From Apostichopus japonicus (Eukaryota > Echinodermata > Holothuroidea > Aspidochirotida > Stichopodidae): a stretch of DNA of 64,000 bases. Positions 8,802 to 20,497 of this stretch are shown one piece after another; the first letter of the stretch is position 1; each line of letters opens with the position of its first letter. Made by a program: the position numbers and the translations under genes. Where the stretch lies: contig NC_092566.1 of assembly GCF_037975245.1 (NCBI RefSeq), positions 10,231,501-10,295,500 of the forward strand, in the 5' to 3' direction. Under the pieces are notes generated by a model. The model ran no database searches. It was not told the DNA's origin and worked only from the letters and a program-made list of their open reading frames with translations.

Positions 8802-11036
8802 AAAAAACTTTCAGCCTCCACCGGGATTCGAACCACGGGCCTCCCGCTCTGTACGCGGACACCCTAACCACTAGGCTATGGACGCTGATTGTATGTCCAG
8901 AGGTTCGAAACCGGTAAGGAAGATCGTAATTCCACTGTAGGCGTTTGTCACCTATATCGAACAATACTAGTTCTGTTTTTGGTGACATATTTTGCCCTAC
9001 TCTAGAGATCAAACATGATGCTATCCAACTCGAAAATCATTTGTGATTCCTAAAGCCGGATCTCGAAAGAGATACTTTGAACAGACTTTATGTTAATGCA
9101 ATGGAGGTAAACGACAAAGGCAAATGAATATATATAAATGAAAATCGTAATGAGTTGGAAAATCAAGAACAGTGAAAAAACTTTCAGCCTCCACCGGGAT
9201 TCGAACCACGGGCCTCCCGCTCTGTACGCGGACACCCTAACCACTAGGCTATGGACGCTGATTGTATGTCCAGAGGTTCGAAACCGGTAAGGAAGATCGT
9301 AATTCCACTGTAGGCGTTTGTCACCTATATCGAACAATACTAGTTCTGTTTTTGGTGACATATTTTGCCCTACTCTAGAGATCAAACATGATGCTATCCA
9401 ACTCGAAAATCATTTGTGATTCCTAAAGCCGGATCTCGAAAGAGATACTTTGAACAGACTTTATGTTAATGCAATGGAGGTAAACGACAAAGGCAAATGA
9501 ATATATATAAATGAAAATCGTAATGAGTTGGAAAATCAAGAACAGTGAAAAAACTTTCAGCCTCCACCGGGATTCGAACCACGGGCCTCCCGCTCTGTAC
9601 GCGGACACCCAACCACTAGGCTATGGACGCTGATTGTATGTCCAGAGGTTCGAAACCGGTAAGGAAGATCGTAATTCCACTGTAGGCGTTTGTCACCTAT
9701 ATCGAACAATACTAGTTCTGTTTTTGGTGACATATTTTGCCCTACTCTAGAGATCAAACATGATGCTATCCAACTCGAAAATCATTTGTGATTCCTAAAG
9801 CCGGATCTCGAAAGAGATACTTTGAACAGACTTTATGTTAATGCAATGGAGGTAAACGACAAAGGCAAATGAATATATATAAATGAAAATCGTAATGAGT
9901 TGGAAAATCAAGAACAGTGAAAAAACTTTCAGCCTCCACCGGGATTCGAACCACGGGCCTCCCGCTCTGTACGCGGACACCCTAACCACTAGGCTATGGA
10001 CGCTGATTGTATGTCCAGAGGTTCGAAACCGGTAAGGAAGATCGTAATTCCACTGTAGGCGTTTGTCACCTATATCGAACAATACTAGTTCTGTTTTTGG
10101 TGACATATTTTGCCCTACTCTAGAGATCAAACATGATGCTATCCAACTCGAAAATCATTTGTGATTCCTAAAGCCGGATCTCGAAAGAGATACTTTGAAC
10201 AGACTTTATGTTAATGCAATGGAGGTAAACGACAAAGGCAAATGAATATATATAAATGAAAATCGTAATGAGTTGGAAAATCAAGAACAGTGAAAAAACT
10301 TTCAGCCTCCACCGGGATTCGAACCACGGGCCTCCCGCTCTGTACGCGGACACCCTAACCACTAGGCTATGGACGCTGATTGTATGTCCAGAGGTTCGAA
10401 ACCGGTAAGGAAGATCGTAATTCCACTGTAGGCGTTTGTCACCTATATCGAACAATACTAGTTCTGTTTTTGGTGACATATTTTGCCCTACTCTAGAGAT
10501 CAAACATGATGCTATCCAACTCGAAAATCATTTGTGATTCCTAAAGCCGGATCTCGAAAGAGATACTTTGAACAGACTTTATGTTAATGCAATGGAGGTA
10601 AACGACAAAGGCAAATGAATATATATAAATGAAAATCGTAATGAGTTGGAAAATCAAGAACAGTGAAAAAACTTTCAGCCTCCACCGGGATTCGAACCAC
10701 GGGCCTCCCGCTCTGTACGCGGACACCCTAACCACTAGGCTATGGACGCTGATTGTATGTCCAGAGGTTCGAAACCGGTAAGGAAGATCGTAATTCCACT
10801 GTAGGCGTTTGTCACCTATATCGAACAATACTAGTTCTGTTTTTGGTGACATATTTTGCCCTACTCTAGAGATCAAACATGATGCTATCCAACTCGAAAA
10901 TCATTTGTGATTCCTAAAGCCGGATCTCGAAAGAGATACTTTGAACAGACTTTATGTTAATGCAATGGAGGTAAACGACAAAGGCAAATGAATATATATA
11001 AATGAAAATCGTAATGAGTTGGAAAATCAAAATCAA
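8802..11036 (-). repeat. Tandem array of the 373-bp tRNA-derived unit, right part
   Basis: Copies begin (tagagatc) at 9003, 9376, 9748, 10121, 10494 and 10867, giving periods of 373, 372, 373, 373 and 373. The 372-bp copy lost one base (cacccaacc instead of caccctaacc) next to the A box. Copies are otherwise nearly identical, which points to recent expansion or conversion. Each carries the minus-strand tRNA-like head. The last copy is cut at ~11036 where the orientation flips. Confidence 0.9.
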
Positions 11037-11109
11037 AATCTTGATTTTCCAACTCATTACGATTTTCATTTATATATATTCATTTGCCTTTGTCGTTTAC
11101 CTCCATTGC

Positions 11110-11113
<4 letters not shown>
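10958..11113. repeat. Palindrome: 73-bp arms, 10-bp spacer
   Basis: 10958-11030 (taatgcaatggagg...ggaaaatcaa) is the exact reverse complement of 11041-11113, around a spacer aatcaaaatc. The array changes orientation here and then runs into a (TA)n tract. It could extrude as a cruciform or arise by fold-back repair. Confidence 0.9.

Positions 11114-11195
<82 letters not shown>
11112..11195. repeat. (TA)n microsatellite
   Basis: About 84 bp of alternating TA with one interrupting C. It replaces the rest of the inverted repeat copy. Confidence 0.95.
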
Positions 11196-11196
<1 letters not shown>

Positions 11197-12219
11197 GGCG
11201 ATCATCAGGCAACATTATGGCTATACTTTACTGGCTACTACTATTTCTAAATATTTTGCCTCCGGACCTTCCTAAAGTCACCCCACTCCTACCCACCCTA
11301 AAAAGAAGGGGGAGGCAGACGCATTGCAAAATATGCATTTTGACCTCAGCTATAAGATCGCAGTACTTTATATTTGGGTCATCTGTCAATAAGGATATTA
11401 ACAACTCAATAGAGTGACCACTCGCATATCTTGCTAAATCTTGTTGTGTAAACATATCGACTAGAAGGATTCGAAGGGTATAACCGAACGAGATCTCTTA
11501 GGCTTGGAGATATGTAAACTTTGTTATTCCACATATCGTATCTATGATGTCCTTGGATTCACTAAAACTGACCACTAAAGGTGTTCATATCTTCACAGGG
11601 ATGTCAAAACTCCCACCACGACAAAAAGATTACCTTTTGATTTCAAGCTTGTTCAAAATACGCCGTCTTTCCTTGAATGTCGATATGTAATTTGATATTA
11701 TCATTATTCTATATTTGTTCATACATAGCTCACCTATCCTAACAACTCCCTGCTACGATAGATTGTATGTGATTGACAAGTGGTTAGGCTGTAAACTATA
11801 CCTGGTAAAATAAGTAAGTTCACCTGAGGGAAATATGGGCACGTGCACATCTGGCCCACACAACTCGCGTTGTGTACCCTAACCCTTCAAGCATGTGTCT
11901 GCAAATGATGGCCGGCTAAAAGGACAATCTAATTCAAACCATCATCTCTAGCTTGTATGATAGGGGCAATTGTGATTAGTAACTCCCACACAACTATAAT
12001 AAAAATGTCTTTCCACGTTTGGGAGACCATCTACTTTCAAAGTCTTGTCCGGGGGCTGTTATTTTGTAAATTTATGATGTCACATTGCCCACTTTAAACT
12101 GACTATACTATCTGAAACTTGTTAGGTTTTATTTTTTGATTTCTCTTTCCACATTTTCAAGATAGAATGTTAACAGTGTTGACAATGAAACGAATGCCAT
12201 CCCAGTAAATCTTATGAAA
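11196..12219. other. No gene seen
   Basis: AT-rich intergenic DNA without long frames, RNA genes or clear repeats. Confidence 0.5.
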
Positions 12220-12720
12220 AGCTCCACGATTTTAGAGTCAAGTATTCGCAAAACCCTTATCCATCTTTACAGAAAATAAACATTGTTAGAAAAGGTCAAC
12301 AACAAAGAGTTTCAATGATGTCATATTTTAGACTTGCCAAAGTCTTCAGCCGTGTGTGCGCGTGTGTGTATGTGTTTGCGCGTGGAGCAACATTGGACTT
12401 GCACTACATACCAAGTGAAATAAGATATCGTTTAGCCGTTTGTGGAAGTTTTTCATGACAGTAATCTCACCGAATGATGATGAAGTCATGCTAGGAGCTT
12501 CAACATTTTTTTGAGATTCATCATCTGCGAAACCCATATCCACTAAAGAAAATAAACATTGTTACAGATATAGGAAACAAATGAAGCACACATAGGTCTC
12601 GATGGTGTCATTCATCCGGGAGAGTGACAGCACATGAAACCTTTCAACCTTTCATACCTCTCAAATGGAATAAGTATTGTCTTAGCTGTTTGAGATTAAA
12701 GAGTTGCCGCGATTTTATCT
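12220..12720. repeat. Old, diverged direct duplication
   Basis: The passage around 12246-12325 (cgcaaaaccc-tatccat, agaaaataaacattgtta, a-gatgtca) recurs about 281 bp later at 12527-12610, with many substitutions. Flanking words (agctcc/ggagctt, ttagccgtttg/ttagctgtttg) also recur. Confidence 0.5.
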
Positions 12721-12983
12721 GCTTCAAAAGGACAGTTCAAAGGAAAATTTATGTTTACTTACTAAAGAGGAACATATACTAGGTATCATGGTGGAATTTG
12801 CATATACTTTGCATGTAATTTGCATGTTATTTCTATTGCATTTTCGAGATATTGTTAGTTGAAATTTGTCGCATTGAGCTTGAGGCAAATAGGTGTTATA
12901 CTAGCCCACATCATTAAGTTACACAGTCCAGGGAGTACTTGCCGAGAGTACCCGAGAGTATGTTCGACCCAATAGTACCATAC

Positions 12984-12985
<2 letters not shown>

Positions 12986-13016
<31 letters not shown>
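12986..13016. repeat. (AT)n tract, target of a hAT-like insertion
   Basis: Alternating AT before the element at 13017; the tract resumes at 14204. Confidence 0.85.
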
Positions 13017-13019
<3 letters not shown>

Positions 13020-14203
13020 TGTTTACACGGGTCCAAAAATCGGGAACCGGGTACCCGAGGGCCGTTACCCGTCGGGTATCCGGGTACCCGGAAAAAATTG
13101 TTTACCCTCGTGTATCACGATTTTCAAGAAATTACATATTGGATGCTGTAATAAATGCATTATATTCTCTACTGACAATGTTTTCATGTTCAAATACGTA
13201 GGTGTAAGATAAGGTATAAAACCTCCCTCAATAATTTTTATTTGCTTCTGTTTCTTTCATTAACTTGTTAATAAATTAATTATTTAATTATAATTAGCAT
13301 TACTACTAACATCACATTGCCGCCGCTGCTTATGCTAGCTCGTGCACGTCTATTGGATCAAACCATATAAATATCCAATTTAGCTCTTAAACAGTTTTTA
13401 ATACTACTACTATCTATTACGCAGGTACAGGGTTCGCATTAGCCGCGAGATTGCGCGATTCGCCCAATTTGATCGCATTTGGAATAAACGATTAGTAAAA
13501 AGCCACTTGCGATTACTATTTTTTAGTTATCCCGTCTATAATCCATAAACATCGCGTAAAATTCCAGCCTTTCCTTCTTTGAAATAAACGAATGAATAAA
13601 TAATAATTTCTTCCACATGGTAGCCTAACACCACACTAAGTCAATGAGAAATCTAGCTAAGCCTAACCATCTGTTTATTTGCTGGAGTTGTGACGCAGTT
13701 ATAAGATATCCATGGAATACTTTCGTTATTGCTGTTACGATCGACCACATGGTTGCCTAACACCACACTAAGTCAATGGGGATAGTCTAGCCTAGCCATC
13801 TGTTTATTAGCTGAAATTGTGACGCAGTTATAAGATATCTATGGAAAGCTTTCGTTATTGCTGTTATCTTCGAACACATGGTAGCCTAACAACACACTAA
13901 GTCAATGGGAAATCAGCCTAACATTCGGTTTGCAATTTTTTTTTAAACAATCACACTTTGCGTATGATTCGGGTAATAAATTAGGAACCGGGTAATAGCG
14001 GGCCCCTTCGTTATTGCCGTTATCTTCGACCACATTGTAGCCTAACACCACACTAAGTCAATGGGAAATCTGCCTAACCGTCGGTTTGCCAATTTTTTTT
14101 TTTTTAGATCACACTTTGCTTAGGATTCGGGTAATAAACAAGGAACCGGGTAGTATCGCGTCGGGCGGGTACCCGGGTACCCGGATAACCCGTGCAAACA
14201 CTA
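13017..14203. mobile_element. hAT-like non-autonomous element, 1187 bp
   Basis: Starts TAGTGTTTACACGGGT and ends with the complement of TAGTGTTTGCACGGGT. Both ends continue into runs rich in accgggtacccg. It sits in an (AT)n tract, so the 8-bp duplication ATATATAT expected of hAT elements is compatible but not provable. No transposase frame. Inside are four diverged tandem copies of a ~130-155-bp segment beginning tagcctaacaccacactaag (13621, 13753, 13882, 14038). Confidence 0.72.
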
Positions 14204-14234
<31 letters not shown>

Positions 14235-14238
14235 TATA
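14204..14238. repeat. (TA)n tract
   Basis: Right flank of the hAT-like element; alternating TA with one g. Confidence 0.85.
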
Positions 14239-14502
14239 CAGTGTAATATCTTGTTATTTACATTATCTATTTCTATACGTTATTAGACGGGACAGTCCCA
14301 AAATCAGTTTCCAAACTCAGACTATGACATCTCTGGTATTCTTCGACGCTATACCCATGGGTAGGCCTAACCGTCGAAAGAGTTGTTCGTTTTATTGACG
14401 TCAGTGGCTAGTATGTAAGTGTATGCAGAGATGGAGTGTGGTCTTTAAGAAAACCCAGCAAATCAAGAAATAAACCAAACAGTGCTCTTTAACAATTAAA
14501 TC
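14239..14502. other. No gene seen
   Basis: Unique AT-rich sequence with nothing recognised. Confidence 0.5.
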
Positions 14503-14597
14503 TTATATGTCATAAAAATTATTTGATTCTGTGGCGGTTCTTGCCCTCAGATCAAACCGACACTGACGGTTGAAGTTGTAGGACGTCCCGTCGAGAC
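14503..14597 (-). pseudogene. Possible ADAMTS-like exon or exon remnant
   Basis: On the minus strand a good acceptor (cccgctcccccctaccacag) ends at 14598. The frame then reads LDGTSYNFNRQCRFDL, followed by 15 residues to a stop at 14503. L-x-G-x-x-Y-x-x-x-x-Q-C is the pattern found at the metalloprotease/disintegrin boundary of ADAMTS proteases (usually LPG...QC...FG). Pro is replaced by Asp, and the usual FG is missing after the Cys. No convincing donor follows. The incoming phase is 1. It may be an exon of a minus-strand gene, a dead exon, or chance. Confidence 0.3.
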
Positions 14598-15166
14598 CTG
14601 TGGTAGGGGGGAGCGGGTTGTCAGCATTCGATACTGTTACAACTCCTCTGGAACACCGCCGTGAGCGTGTAAACAGGTAAAAAAAAAGATGGTGTGAGGT
14701 TTGACAGTGAACTTCTACAGTGAGTCGTTCATTTGAGTGAGCCCAGGGTGACGAAAGAAGAGCAATATTTTCCTCGAATTTTTTCAGAGCAGGACCTGTC
14801 ACTCGTGAGATCTGCTTTATCAACTACCGGCGGCAACGCAGACGGCTGAAATATGCTAACGTCAAAGCTAATCATACAGATAATGTAACGCTTTGCCTAG
14901 AAAGTAATATACTTTTCGTTTTCAAGCCTGCGAACTGATGGAAGTAGACCCCCAACGGGTTGAAAGTTGCAGTAGAAACGATGGAATTTCGCTACATCTC
15001 CAACCCTACGATTCTTTTCTTTTTTAAATTCTTCGCAACTACCCTGTTCATGAGCTGTTGCATCGACGACTTAAATAAACAACATGGGCACCATCCCCCC
15101 ACACAGGAACGACCCATTTTTTTTTAAATGAAAGAAGTTTGACAATTTCTTATATATGAATATCCA

Positions 15167-15167
<1 letters not shown>
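14598..15167. other. No gene seen
   Basis: The minus-strand frame continues open to 14823, but I recognise nothing in it. There is a poly(T) run near 15115-15125. Confidence 0.45.
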
Positions 15168-15199
<32 letters not shown>

Positions 15200-15226
15200 T
15201 TTATGTATATGTATATATATATATAG
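15168..15226. repeat. (AT)n microsatellite, interrupted by g
   Basis: Alternating AT with tatgtata interruptions. Confidence 0.9.
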
Positions 15227-17189
15227 GCTAATATGTATCTTTGTGAACATTTTTATTGCAAACTAAGCTCACTTCAGGGATTACAAATATAAAGAAACAA
15301 AATGTAGGTATATGTGTGTATACGATAATATACGACATGGAAACATATTTTCTTGCGATGAGTTTTTGACAAGGTCACATATGGTCGATAAGTTCGTCCA
15401 ATTACAGAAAGGGCTTCCGCAGGTATAAATATAAGTGGTCTCAGATCCCCCTAAACTGAATCAAGGTTTATTTATTTATTTAAAAAGAGAACAATCTGTC
15501 TCCTAATTTGAAGAGACCCTTGAACCCCCCTTGCGTAGTTCTCTAAACCGATTGATAAATTCGGCTTGCGACCCAAGTTCACGACAATGTAGCAGCTATA
15601 ATAAAAGTGGGAAAGGAATATTTTGCCACTGTAGTCAAATAAATCAATACTTTTATCAGTGATCGTTTCATCTACCTCACGTGACGTTATGTAAGGTAAG
15701 ATTGATGGAATAACGTCGGATATCCGAGACTAAGTACCCTCATTAGTAAGATTCATAACCTGATAAAATCATCTAATGGACGAACTTGTTGTTTTTCCCG
15801 TTTCGAATAGAACGATTTGTGTAAGTACGGGGAGGGGTAAGGGGAAGGGAGGGGACAAGGAAGTGTCGGGAAAGGGACAGAGCAATGGGAATGTTTCGTT
15901 TACTAGTTATATCAAAACATCTCATTTTAAAGTTGAAGAATCGGCTGTTTTACATTGATGAATCGGCAGTTTATATTGCTAAAAACGATGATGCCAGACA
16001 CCATATTTTCCACGTACGTTGTTTCCGTATATAGTTCTCATCTTGACTGCTGCTTTGTTTTTGTTTCTTTGCTATCCATATTTTAACTATACTATCGGCT
16101 CTCAATCGAACTTCAGAAAAGAGAAAGCTGCGACGTCACGCAAAATCCGGCATACGATATCGTTGGATTCTGCTGAGAAGACATAAAAGTTCGAATAAGG
16201 TTTTGATAACTACGATCAATGAATGCCTATACATTCTAGTAACGATGAATGGAAGTGGTTGAAGTTTAAATTCTCAACGACTGAAATATACCGGTACATG
16301 ACCGCTGCAAAAATGTGATTTAGTGAATGGAAATTGACACGTGGACATAAAAAGATATGTCAACGTAAAAGTTGATATAGGTACACGTGGCAAAATGTCG
16401 CTATAAATCAGGATTTTTTTATTAATGCAAAATTGTTTGACTTAACAATATCAAGCAACAACATTCTGGATTAACGACTGAGATGCGAGACTAATGACCC
16501 ATCATTAGATAGAATATCACATGTGAGTTCAAGAGTTTGCCGTTCCTAATTCATGTTTCCATCCGGGTTTACTCAGTAGGGTTTGTGAGTAATGTTTGGA
16601 TGTGGAGTCAATCCAGTTTTTTCTTCATTACTCTCCTACAGAACTGATCATGACATCAGCCCTATTCTTGTATGCAAAGTAGGCTATGCAACTGTTTTTT
16701 CTACTATCTTTGATTATATTTTAGTTAGATCTAAGAAAACTTTTCTTGATTGTGTCGTAATTCGACATACCCAAGGTTTTAAGCATCTCAGTTATGAAAT
16801 TAATACAACATACGAAGAAATTCAATTCTCGTCTGATTGGGACTGCCTGTAAATGAACTACTCGTTTGAACTGAAAACTCTCGAGAGACGCATATAGGAT
16901 TAATTTAACAGTATCACGTAAAACGACCAGACCCTGTTTGTGGTATTGGGGTATCAACGCGCGGTAAGGTAGGTATGCAATCAGATGGGAGTTTGGTTGC
17001 ATGGTCGGAGTGCTTCTCTCATGTACGGTAAACCAAACACACATTAAACTTAAGACTATAAGTGTACAAAATGAATGGATGATTGCACTTATACATGTGA
17101 CTGAGCTACTATCATACTCCAGTATAAATCATATGCATAACGTGTACAATGTATATATGTATATATATATTCCCGTACACTATCATGCT
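15227..17189. other. No gene seen
   Basis: Intergenic. The only marked feature is a purine-rich G tract at about 15827-15893 (ggggaggggtaaggggaaggg), a possible G-quadruplex. The frame at 16592-16852 has no recognised domain. Confidence 0.5.
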
Positions 17190-17462
17190 TTCATATTCCC
17201 GAACCCTCTCATGCTCTCGCATCATATCACCCTCACATTCTCTCCACCCTCCCGCACCCTACACCCATTTGCATCTCACTTTCCCTCTCACCCCTATCCT
17301 TCCCGTACCCTCCACCCTCCCCCTATCCTTCCGAACTCTTGCAACCTCTCACTTCTAACCCTCCCATCCTCTCACCCCAATCTTACCTATCCTCCGCTAT
17401 CCTACCATACCCTCTCACATCCATCCCCGGGGCTCCCCTATTCCTCCTTTTGTTCCCGTTCT
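17190..17462. repeat. Pyrimidine-rich low-complexity tract
   Basis: About 270 bases dominated by ccctctc/ctcac/ccctc words, with strong strand asymmetry. The long plus-strand frame here is produced by composition. Confidence 0.8.
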
Positions 17463-19244
17463 GAATGATCGAAATAGTTTCACTTCCGGGTTTTTATTTT
17501 CAATCCTGTCGCTTCGTTTTACCGTTAGAAGCGTTGACAAATACGTGAGGGCATGTGATATATAACCAGCAGACACAGAAGTCCATCCCATGCCATCTTA
17601 AACGGCGTTCCAAAGATTTCAAACAACAAATCCCACTGAACCAATGTGTGACGAAAACCAGATCCCACTCAAGGTGAAGTTCATAGGTGACTCATATCTT
17701 CCGTAATTACGTACAAAGACTTCATGGAGCGCCGTTTGTCATATTGATTGGTTTATGATATTAACTGATAGATTTGATTTAATATCACCAAAGTTGAAGG
17801 ACACGTTCTGCTACTAAAAGTGGCAATTTTACACAAATAGTTGCAATGGGATTTAAAGCATCTATTGAACTTGTGTTCAGCGCCTTTCTTTTATCAAGCT
17901 TATTGATTATCACTGATTTTTTTTTTTATAAAATACTCAATATATAAGAGAGTGATCAATAGTTGTGTTTCGATTAAAAACTGATGACCTATACATAGCA
18001 TGTAACATATCTACGAGCACTAAACGTAGAAATGAAAACCTCACAAAGGGACCCCGTTGACATAATTGTCCCTACTGGACTGAAGTGGCTCTCGACGCCA
18101 GTTATCCTATGCGGACAGTGGTTACAGTCCCAACGATCTTCCTCCTACAAGATCGAGAGACAGAGATCTAACTATCATCCATTGGTGAGGCGCGTTTATA
18201 ATAACCATTGGTATTGTCTTCCCCCTTTATTAATTAATAAGTACCGGTTAATTGGCAATCCACTGGCGAAGCAAAGATAAAGGTTATCAGTAATTGCGCC
18301 GAAGTATATGCTAGAAATTTTAAAACAATGGCCACTGATGTAAAAACCGGGCAATTAGTTCAACACTCGTTGTTGTACTTCCAGATCTTTCCCACAATGA
18401 AAAATTTCATTTTCAAATTTATCACTCCGCTATGTCTGGGAATAATTTTAGCGGGTCAGAACCGACAGACATACAGACGAGTACTTAGGTTGGAAAGTTT
18501 TAGCACCCTTAAGTTGAAGCCAATATACTGTTGACCTAAAAAAAAAAGCTTTGCGTGTGTGTGTATGTGTGTGTGTATGGGGGGGGGGGTCGTTGTTAGC
18601 TCGGAATTCTCTTGGATTTAACCATTATCGGTATACTTTGACACAGTGGATTTATAGAATCTTAAAACAATATATAATAAGCTTCGAATTATAAACATCA
18701 AGATTTGCTTTCATCCGACAAGGTTTCGAATAACATAGCCGGGTAAATTTTTATGGCCTCAAATATTTTCTTTTGCTGAAATGTAGAAGAGTCATGAAAT
18801 ATCTTATCAGAAACAGGTTTAGCCGTTCCGCCGAGAATAGAGACAACATATTGACCTCGAAAGCGTTACAGAAAGAGAATGATAAACTCTGATATAAAGG
18901 GCTGATCTTGCAGGTCATTGGAATAGGTGCATGGTTAAAATAAGCAACATTTTATATCTTTGCAAAAATTTTACGCCTACGTCAGTCGCTGAAAATTAGA
19001 TAATAAAAGTAGGCATCTTTATTGTGTTTAAAGTTTCTTCCAAGATACGTATATGTTGCCAATTTCGGTAGGATGTTGGAGTGTCTGCAAGATAAACCTC
19101 TTCCCGCCAACCACGTAACGATAACAGCACACACACACACAACAGAATGTAGTACGGAATAGTACTTTCGCTGCATTTTGCATCAGACAAGATATTTAAA
19201 ACATCCAAGGAAATAAGTAACTCTATATACAGTATCGATCAATA
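17463..19244. other. No gene seen
   Basis: Intergenic AT-rich DNA. It contains a (GT)n stretch running into a G tract at about 18554-18590 and a short (CA)n at 19128-19141. Confidence 0.5.
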
Positions 19245-19436
19245 GGCAAATGGCAAAAGGCAAATGAATAAAGTCATATCCATATATAGATATATCGATA
19301 TATTAGTATACAGATAAAACTCCAGTACTGAAAAATCTTCCAGCCCCCACCGGGATTCAAACCAGGGGCTCCCGCTTTATATGCGGACACGCTAACCAAC
19401 CAGGCCATGGACGCTGCTCAACCATTTATAGGCACA
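19245..19436 (-). mobile_element. Diverged tRNA-derived SINE copy
   Basis: ggcaaatgaataa, gaaaaatcttccag, ccccaccgggattcaaacca and gcggacacgctaaccaaccaggccatggacgc follow the order of the 373-bp unit, with many substitutions. The B box has one change (ggattcaaacc). The anticodon loop differs from the array copies (ttatatgcgg). Confidence 0.75.
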
Positions 19437-20030
19437 CCGGCATAATTTGTCAAATAACTGAATTACTCAACGGGGAAATGTAATTTGTTTTTGGACGTTT
19501 GACCAAGACAGACGATGATGCTGCTTCATTTATCTCAGACTTCGTTAGTTTACGCCTAGACTGCATTGAACCAATCAAGTTACTAGGTTTGGTTTTTGAG
19601 AGGGCAAGAACAGGCTATATCGATGTACGCAGACTCCCTCTGATCTGTGAATGAAAATTTTAGGAGGGTTGACTTTCGCCCAAAATGTGTTACGTGAACC
19701 ATATAATCAGTAGGGCACAGAAAACCTGTAAAAAGAGCTTACTGTATCTAATGCCGGATAATTGATAAGTATTTATATAGGAAACTTGTTTCGCAATCGT
19801 GTATAAGGTTCATAATATGACAAACAACTGAATTAATCTACGGGCAATATAATTGTTGGGATATAATGGTTTCCGGGAGAGACAATTTTGCTTCGTCACA
19901 TATCTCAGACTTAAATATTTTTTTGCTTAAACTGCATTAAAATATTCCAATTACGGGATGTGCTATTGGGAGAGCAAGAGTATGTCGATGCCCCCAGACT
20001 CTCTGGTTTCTAATACGCTGTATGTATTCC
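19437..20030. repeat. Ancient duplication, spacing ~370 bp
   Basis: 19443-19660 and 19812-20020 share ordered words: cataat-tg-caaa-aactgaatta, tatctcagactt, actgcatt, gagagggcaag/gagagcaagag, and cagactc-ctctg. Strongly diverged. The spacing resembles the 373-bp unit length, but I see no tRNA head in the second copy. Confidence 0.5.
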
Positions 20031-20109
20031 TTGTTACATGACGTAAAAATCGGAAAGAACCTATCGCTTCTCGACCGTATGGCAAACCGTTGTAACATAA
20101 TTACCTCGC

Positions 20110-20497
20110 AATTCTACTTAAGTGTAATACATTCTACTGGAGTCGAATTCATCTCAACTTATACGTGAACTAGAATTCGACTTGAGTAAAATGTATTCCA
20201 CTTTTAGTGAAATAGAAATCCACTTAAGTAGAATACAAATGTTCTTTTTTACTGAAGTGGAATGCAATTTCACTCAAGTAGAATTGTATTCCAATTAGGT
20301 AGAACATCAATTCACTAAAGCTTCATTGAATTCTACCTAAGTGAAATGGCATTTTACTTAAGTAAAATCTAGGTAAGTTTACTTAAGTGAAATATAATTC
20401 AACTCAAGTAAAATTGAATTATACTCATATAAAATTTCATTTAACCAAAGTGAAATCAATTTGACTTAAGTGAAATGGTATTTTACTTAAGTGAAAA
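20110..20497. repeat. Degenerate array of ACTTAAGTGAAAT dyad motifs
   Basis: Roughly a dozen or more units spaced mostly 20-24 bp apart. Each is centred on acttaagt (or acttgagt, actcaagt, acctaagt) and followed by gaaat/aaaat/agaat. Examples start at about 20114, 20180, 20221, 20272, 20334, 20356, 20380, 20400, 20463 and 20484. The core is palindromic and contains TNAAGTG, the site preferred by NK2-class homeodomains. A minisatellite origin is the simplest reading; a binding role is speculation. Confidence 0.75.

Noticed and set aside
48-10876. Repeated ~111-codon open frame (MISRVGQNMSPKTEL...) in every 373-bp unit, minus strand
   Set aside because: The frame runs through the tRNA-like head and the AT-rich body, has no domain, and exists only because the units are identical copies. 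It is also broken wherever copies are older.
8802-11036. CRISPR-like array
   Set aside because: Units are 373 bp, contiguous, with no unique spacers, in a eukaryotic context.
11002-11417. Frames rich in Ile-Tyr repeats (also 21737-21961, 28854-29211, 57910-58183)
   Set aside because: Translations of (TA)n tracts.
17001-17468. 155-codon plus-strand frame
   Set aside because: Driven by the pyrimidine-rich tract (Ser/Pro/Leu/His only); no domain.
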